Assembly (NCBI GenBank): GCA_028622995.1
Contig: JAJQJQ010000003.1
Location: 4,402,001-4,466,000, forward strand
Source of the DNA: Panagrolaimus kolymaensis
Lineage: Eukaryota > Nematoda > Chromadorea > Rhabditida > Panagrolaimidae
DNA: 64,000 nt
Direction: 5' to 3'
Shown here: one piece after another, positions 59,613-64,000 of the stretch
How the letters are laid out: each line of letters begins with the position of its first letter
How positions within the stretch are numbered: the stretch's first letter is position 1
Made by a program: the position numbers and the translations under genes
The notes under the pieces: generated by a model
What the model was told of the DNA's origin: nothing
Databases searched by the model: none
The model's input: only the letters and a program-made list of their open reading frames with translations

Positions 59613-61369
59613 TTATTCATGTTGATCACGTTCAAGATATTCGACTGTTTCATTATGTGGATATTCAACGGACCATTTAACGAGAAATTCCTTTTCATGT
59701 TCAGGTTGGATAATTTCTGTCCAAACAAGATTATGTAAATCATCCAATTCAACTCCGACGGAAGGTAAACGAACAACTCGAATATCTTCTTCGGGTTTAG
59801 TTTCTTTGGGATTTTTGCCAATATCGGGTGAGAATAATCGAACTTTAATTTTTTCATCAGCGGATTTTGGGAGGGATTCGTGTAAAGTAATCAAAACGGC
59901 TTCAGTTCGTTTTGTATTTTTGACCATAATACGTTGTTCATGACCAGCAGAGGAATTTTTGGTGATCATTCCAACCTAAAAATTAATTTCATAATTTCTA
60001 AAAATAATAGTTTAATAAAAGCTTACTTGAGTTTGGAATTTATTTGTTGGTTTATAAACAACTTTAACGGTTTTGTCAACTCCCAAAGGACAATCAAATT
60101 TCTCGCCGCATGAAGTTGATTTAAGATTAATCATAGCTGACATGGAATTATTAACATAAACCGATGCTGGACCAGCAAGAAGTGGATAATCGGTGTTATT
60201 GACTACGGTGGCCATGAGGAAGACATTTGTGTTTCTTTTGGGAACGCAGTGATAATGAAGATAGGCGGTAAGAGTTTCAACTGTGATAGTTACTTTATGC
60301 TCAGATGGATCAGATGGAATAGTTTTTTTAAGTGGAATAGTGAAAGTTGTTGAAAGGACATTTTCTTCGGATGATGCAACAGCGCGTTTCATTTTTCGCA
60401 TAGGCATTGCTCCTGCGTCATTCATCATTTCAGGTGCCGCCATGCAAGTTCGGGCCATAGTATACATTTGTGGTTGAGGAGCAGATGGAGGTGGAGGGCG
60501 ATAAAATTGAACAACGGTAGTTCCAAGTTGGGGCAAATCTCCACCTAAGCCTGGTTGAGCAGTGGAAAGAGATAATTCAATATCCGTCCAATCTTCACCT
60601 GTTTGTTGTTGGATATTTCCAAAATATGAAATAACCATTTGATGCTGATCTAATTTGTTTTTAACACGAATGTCATATGAAGGTGACCAACGAGCTCCAT
60701 AAACTTGATAACTAACATCAAGTTCAATGTCAGCATTTTGAGCTTCCAATTGATTTTCGAGTTCAATGGAAATGGTACTAAAAAAATCAAAGGTTAAAAG
60801 TATCTAGCTCAAAAAGTAAGCTTACTTTTTATTTCCCATATTCCATCGATATTGGTTTAATTCATCATTCAATCGTTGAATTTCCAAATCAAAACTTTTA
60901 ATTCGTTCTTCAACAACTCTTGATTTAGTTTTAAGTTCAATGGATTTGCGTTCATGATAATCAAAGAAATTTTCTAAAGCTGCTTCAGCAGTTTCATTAA
61001 AATTGACTAGATTGCTGCTGTCACCTTTAGTGGAGCTTTGTCCAATCTTAAAAAAAATCATACAAAATCCATATTAAAAAACAATGAACTTACAGTTTTA
61101 ACAGCATTATTTAAAGCTTCAATTCGAGCAGTGTAAATACTTTGAAGATCGCGTTCCTTTTGAACTTGGCCTTCAACTTCCTTTAATTGTGCAGTTAATT
61201 CTTTGACTTTTGGCAATTCAATGTCTTCAAAATTAATGGGTTTTGATTCAAATTTTACTTCATGAATTGCAGCAGGTCCTTGGCCATCAACTCGAATTGA
61301 ATTTTGTTCAATCGAACCAGCAACATTTTCAAGTCGAAGTTCATTAAGGCCAGGTTTAAAGGAACAAGA
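59613..61369 (-). CDS. DUF4139 protein (C. elegans F37C4.5-like), N-terminus missing, 536 aa
   Basis: Member of the DUF4140/DUF4139 family (mucoidy inhibitor-like), biochemical function not established. Exons: 61369-61094, 61046-60826, 60777-60027, 59975-59613, all in phase. The first visible exon begins inside the DUF4140 domain (SFKPGLNELRLENVAGSIE, IRVDGQGPAAIHEV), then a coiled coil (about residues 50-180), then DUF4139 (VSYQVYGARWSPSYDIRV, GEDWTDIELSLSTAQPG) and a beta-rich C-terminus ending NETVEYLERDQHE. Family members normally start about 30-40 residues earlier with a strand like PIKxVTVFxDRAEV. No such exon was found to 62133; the acceptor at 61371-61370 (GCAAATAG) lacks a T-tract. 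So the 5' end is either further right, beyond the transposase ORF, or lost. Confidence 0.8.
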
Positions 61370-62133
61370 CTATTTGCTGCCTTTTTCGAAAATGAAGGTT
61401 CCGTGTCGTAGAAGATGAAAAAATTGGGTCTGGACAAGGGCGCGAAATTTGAAACGTTTTTTCGTTTCGAAATTATTTTTGCTTTGGTTTTTTTCATTTC
61501 CAATTTTTTTTGATGATGTTTGATGTAAAGTTGTTAGTTTTTCTCGATTTTGATGGATGATTTGATTGTTTTTATGAATATGGTATCTGCTGCTTCATCT
61601 TCATGCTACAGGGAAGTTATTTTTATTGTTTTTGTCATATCTTTAGTTCTGTTTTTAGATACTTCGTTCAATGGTTGCTTCGTCATCATTTATTCCAGGC
61701 CAGTTTTTTCGTATTGTTTGGTTTTTTCTTTAGTTCAATTTTTAGATAATTTTGAAGGTCTATGGCTGTTTATGGATAATGATTGAATGATGGATGATTT
61801 TCAAATGTTGCTTTTCCTAGATTGATGTTTATGCTTTATGAAACCTCTGACTTTGTTCAAAGGTTAGTGATTATGTTTATCTACCGTCATGGGGTGAACT
61901 GTTGGAGGTGTAATATAGGTTATTTACTATTTTTTTGAGTGTTTATCGATTAATTCTGGGGATTATGCTTCTTCCGAATAAGAAGCTTGCCTAAAATGTC
62001 TTTTGTTTTTATGTCTCTTCTCTAAACTTTAGCCGCCAATGTTTTGAAAGTAAAAATTATTTTTAATAACATAATATACCAAATTTGGGAACAAAAGGTT
62101 ATAAATATAATAAAAGAATGATCATGTAGTTTA
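61370..62133. other. spacer between the truncated DUF4139 gene and the transposase ORF
   Basis: T-rich on +, with repeated GATGGATGATTTGATTG-like and TTTAGTTC...TTTTTAGATA motifs (for example near 61640 and 61730). I could find neither the missing DUF4140 N-terminal exon nor clear terminal inverted repeats. It may be transposon-flank DNA. Confidence 0.45.
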
Positions 62134-64000
62134 TTATTCTTCCACATCATCTTCTTCCAAAAAATCATCGTTGTCACTTTGATCCGATTCTCCATCAGAA
62201 TCTTGGTCATCGGCAGAAATTTCTTCTTCATTTTCGTCCATTTCTTCTTCGTTATCAAATGAAGGGGTTTCTTCTTCGATGATGTTTTTAGATTCAATCT
62301 TTTGTAAGCAGTCGACTATTATTTTGTGCTTCCATGTTATCGGGGCTTTAGATTTTATAATTTTGGTTACCAATTCCCCAGCATTCGCTTTCGATCTCAC
62401 TTTTCTTTGACCGATAATAGTTCGAGTTCCATTCTTTTCACATCGAACATTGTTGTTATAATGCAAATCTGCCAACTTTGTTCTCATATCATAACCATGA
62501 GGTGGATAGTATGTTTTCTTGGGTCGGTATTTTCCAGTTGCAAGGGAATGGAAGTTTTCAACTCTGGAAGTTGCAAAATCAGGAGAAGTTTTGATAAAGT
62601 CAGCAAGGAATTTTTCGTTGGTAATTTTCGAAAACAAACAAAAGTATCCATAACCAATTGGGTCCATGTACTCATTGTCATCTTCATCAGGATTAATTGG
62701 TGTATGCTTACATTTATCAATTTTGGAGAAAACAAGTGATTTGAAAAGTTCGGATCCTTTGTCTGGGTTCATTTTCTTGAAATCCTCTTTCCTTTTTTTA
62801 TCTTTTCCAGTTGTATCTTCAATTGCTTCGGATAGCTGGTTGAAAATATTGTCGTTTTCAAATTCATGAATACCAATGATGTGGAATAAAGATGACAACA
62901 AAATTTCACGCGCTAATTCTCCATCACCTTTTCCTTCACTAATACTGTACCATAAATGATTTTTGATTCCTTTTACAAAATCTTTGAGGTTGAAGCTTTT
63001 TTTCTTTTTTGCTTCATTGCGCAAGTCTCGAACGATTGGTTTCACCATGTGCCATGCATCGAACATATGAGTAATTGCAGGATATTTTTCTCTCACCATT
63101 TTTATGATTGTGGTATGCCTATCGGTTGTCAATCGGTTTACTTGAATTTCATTTTCTTCTAGTAAATCCAATATTTTTCTTACACCTTCTGCTTCCATTC
63201 GTCCACTTACATCAGCTGTCATAGATTTGTGGAGGGTTTCAGAAGCAATGATATAGCCACTTTCTGAATCGATAGCGGTAACACAACATAGTGCTGCACA
63301 AAATCCGGGTGAATCATATTGACCATCCATAAGCAAATTTAGTGGTGTTTGAGTACGATCTTTTAACATTTGCAAGATATCAGCATGTTCATTATTATAA
63401 TGTTCGCGAACAACGGGCCATACAACGTTTTTAGCATTTTCTTTATAAAGAGTTCCTCCAAAAATTCCTATTTTGGCAAGATTGAATAATTCTTTCAAAG
63501 AAGGATAAGGAACGGGAGTAATTGTAGCAGCAGATGCTAAAAGAGCATTTCCTTGATAAATTTTTGTACCAGGAAGCGTTTCTTGTGTGGCCCATGTCTT
63601 TTGACTTTGAGGACAGCAATTTGAACATCGAAATGTTATGCTTGCAGCAGTACCAATAATACGCAATTCCTTTTTTCGATTTGCGCTAAGTACGGCCTTG
63701 CATTCGGGGCAATTGTTGAAAATTGATAAAAGCTTTTTTTTGGAAATCATTACATATTCTACCATATCTTCAACAGGTTCTTCATTTTCTTCTGGAAGTT
63801 CAACAATAATAGGAGGATTTCGAGGAGTCATTTCATCATTGATATATATATCTTTGACTTTGCGATATGGTCCTCGTTTTTTTCTTTCAGGTAAAGGCTG
63901 AGGAGAACCTGTTACATGATAATCAAAATCAATCACATCATAATTAGGGGAAGAATCATTAGGCAGAGGATCAATAGTTGAAGTATTTCTTTCTGCTTCT
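62134..64000 (-). CDS. DDE-type transposase-like protein, intronless, >620 aa, start beyond the window
   Basis: One uninterrupted frame from the right edge to TAA at 62134. N-terminal region has a basic KKRGPYRK string and a putative zinc ribbon (CPEC ... CSNCC, near 63690-63600). The core reads LLMDGQYDSPG (first Asp), LTTDRHTTI (second Asp), HMFDAWHMVKP, then a long insert and SRVENFHS with the candidate catalytic Glu, followed by an acidic Glu/Asp-rich tail. D-x-SPG, TDxH, FDxWH and VE-FH are shared with a widespread animal DDE transposase lineage (possibly Kolobok-related; from memory and unsure). Host domestication or a live transposon copy are both possible. There is no in-frame stop, so it may be recent. 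It lies next to the 5'-truncated DUF4139 gene, on the same strand. Confidence 0.75.
   Translation of the reverse strand, partial: EAERNTSTIDPLPNDSSPNYDVIDFDYHVTGSPQPLPERKKRGPYRKVKDIYINDEMTPRNPPIIVELPEENEEPVEDMVEYVMISKKKLLSIFNNCPECKAVLSANRKKELRIIGTAASITFRCSNCCPQSQKTWATQETLPGTKIYQGNALLASAATITPVPYPSLKELFNLAKIGIFGGTLYKENAKNVVWPVVREHYNNEHADILQMLKDRTQTPLNLLMDGQYDSPGFCAALCCVTAIDSESGYIIASETLHKSMTADVSGRMEAEGVRKILDLLEENEIQVNRLTTDRHTTIIKMVREKYPAITHMFDAWHMVKPIVRDLRNEAKKKKSFNLKDFVKGIKNHLWYSISEGKGDGELAREILLSSLFHIIGIHEFENDNIFNQLSEAIEDTTGKDKKRKEDFKKMNPDKGSELFKSLVFSKIDKCKHTPINPDEDDNEYMDPIGYGYFCLFSKITNEKFLADFIKTSPDFATSRVENFHSLATGKYRPKKTYYPPHGYDMRTKLADLHYNNNVRCEKNGTRTIIGQRKVRSKANAGELVTKIIKSKAPITWKHKIIVDCLQKIESKNIIEEETPSFDNEEEMDENEEEISADDQDSDGESDQSDNDDFLEEDDVEE

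Noticed and set aside
62326..62739. 137-codon plus-strand frame
   Set aside because: Antisense of the transposase-like ORF, which has conserved acidic motifs on the minus strand.

Overview
This is strongly AT-rich animal DNA. Genes are split by many short introns (mostly about 45-70 bases, GT...TTTTAG or TTTCAG) with a few introns of 1-2 kb. The gene set (LST-4/SNX9, p190 RhoGAP, CUL3, receptor PTP, RUFY, metabotropic glutamate receptor, PAQR3, fibulin-1, an F37C4.5-like DUF4139 protein) points to an ecdysozoan, most likely a nematode or close relative. A full p190 RhoGAP and a BCL9/Legless-like protein would be notable if it is a nematode. No bacterial operons, rRNA, tRNA or CRISPR were recognised.

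Layout. 1-1141 (-): start of an SNX9/LST-4 gene with a small 105-codon gene apparently nested in its first intron. 4757-12647 (-): complete 15-exon p190 RhoGAP. 17259-19769 (+): CUL3-type cullin with a frameshift just before its C-terminus. 21578-29898 (+): receptor tyrosine phosphatase (Ig-like, FN3s, TM, active D1, degenerate D2). 30361-32493 (-): BCL9/Legless-like Wnt coactivator candidate. 34961-36941 (+): RUN-coiled coil-FYVE protein. 37128-41996 (-): metabotropic glutamate receptor. 46385-47538 (-): PAQR3. 48292-52001 (-): fibulin-1 with two alternative C-terminal modules. 54198-56676 (-): secreted/mucin-stalk single-pass membrane protein. 56.85-57.87 kb: a repeat-rich, hairpin-bearing block that may be a non-autonomous mobile element. 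57917-58684 (-): small single-pass membrane protein. 59352-61369 (-): DUF4139 protein lacking its N-terminal exon. 62134-64000 (-, runs off the edge): a long intact DDE-type transposase-like ORF.

Exon models for p190, PTP, RUFY, mGluR, PAQR3 and the BCL9-like gene were checked by splice-phase arithmetic: every junction keeps frame from start to stop. The genes do not form one pathway. Several act at the membrane or in signalling (Rho control, phosphotyrosine, Wnt transcription, endosome traffic, glutamate sensing, Raf/Golgi regulation, basement membrane). The long spacers are low-complexity, and the strand that is sense for the downstream gene is T-rich, so they may hold 5' UTR introns and promoters.
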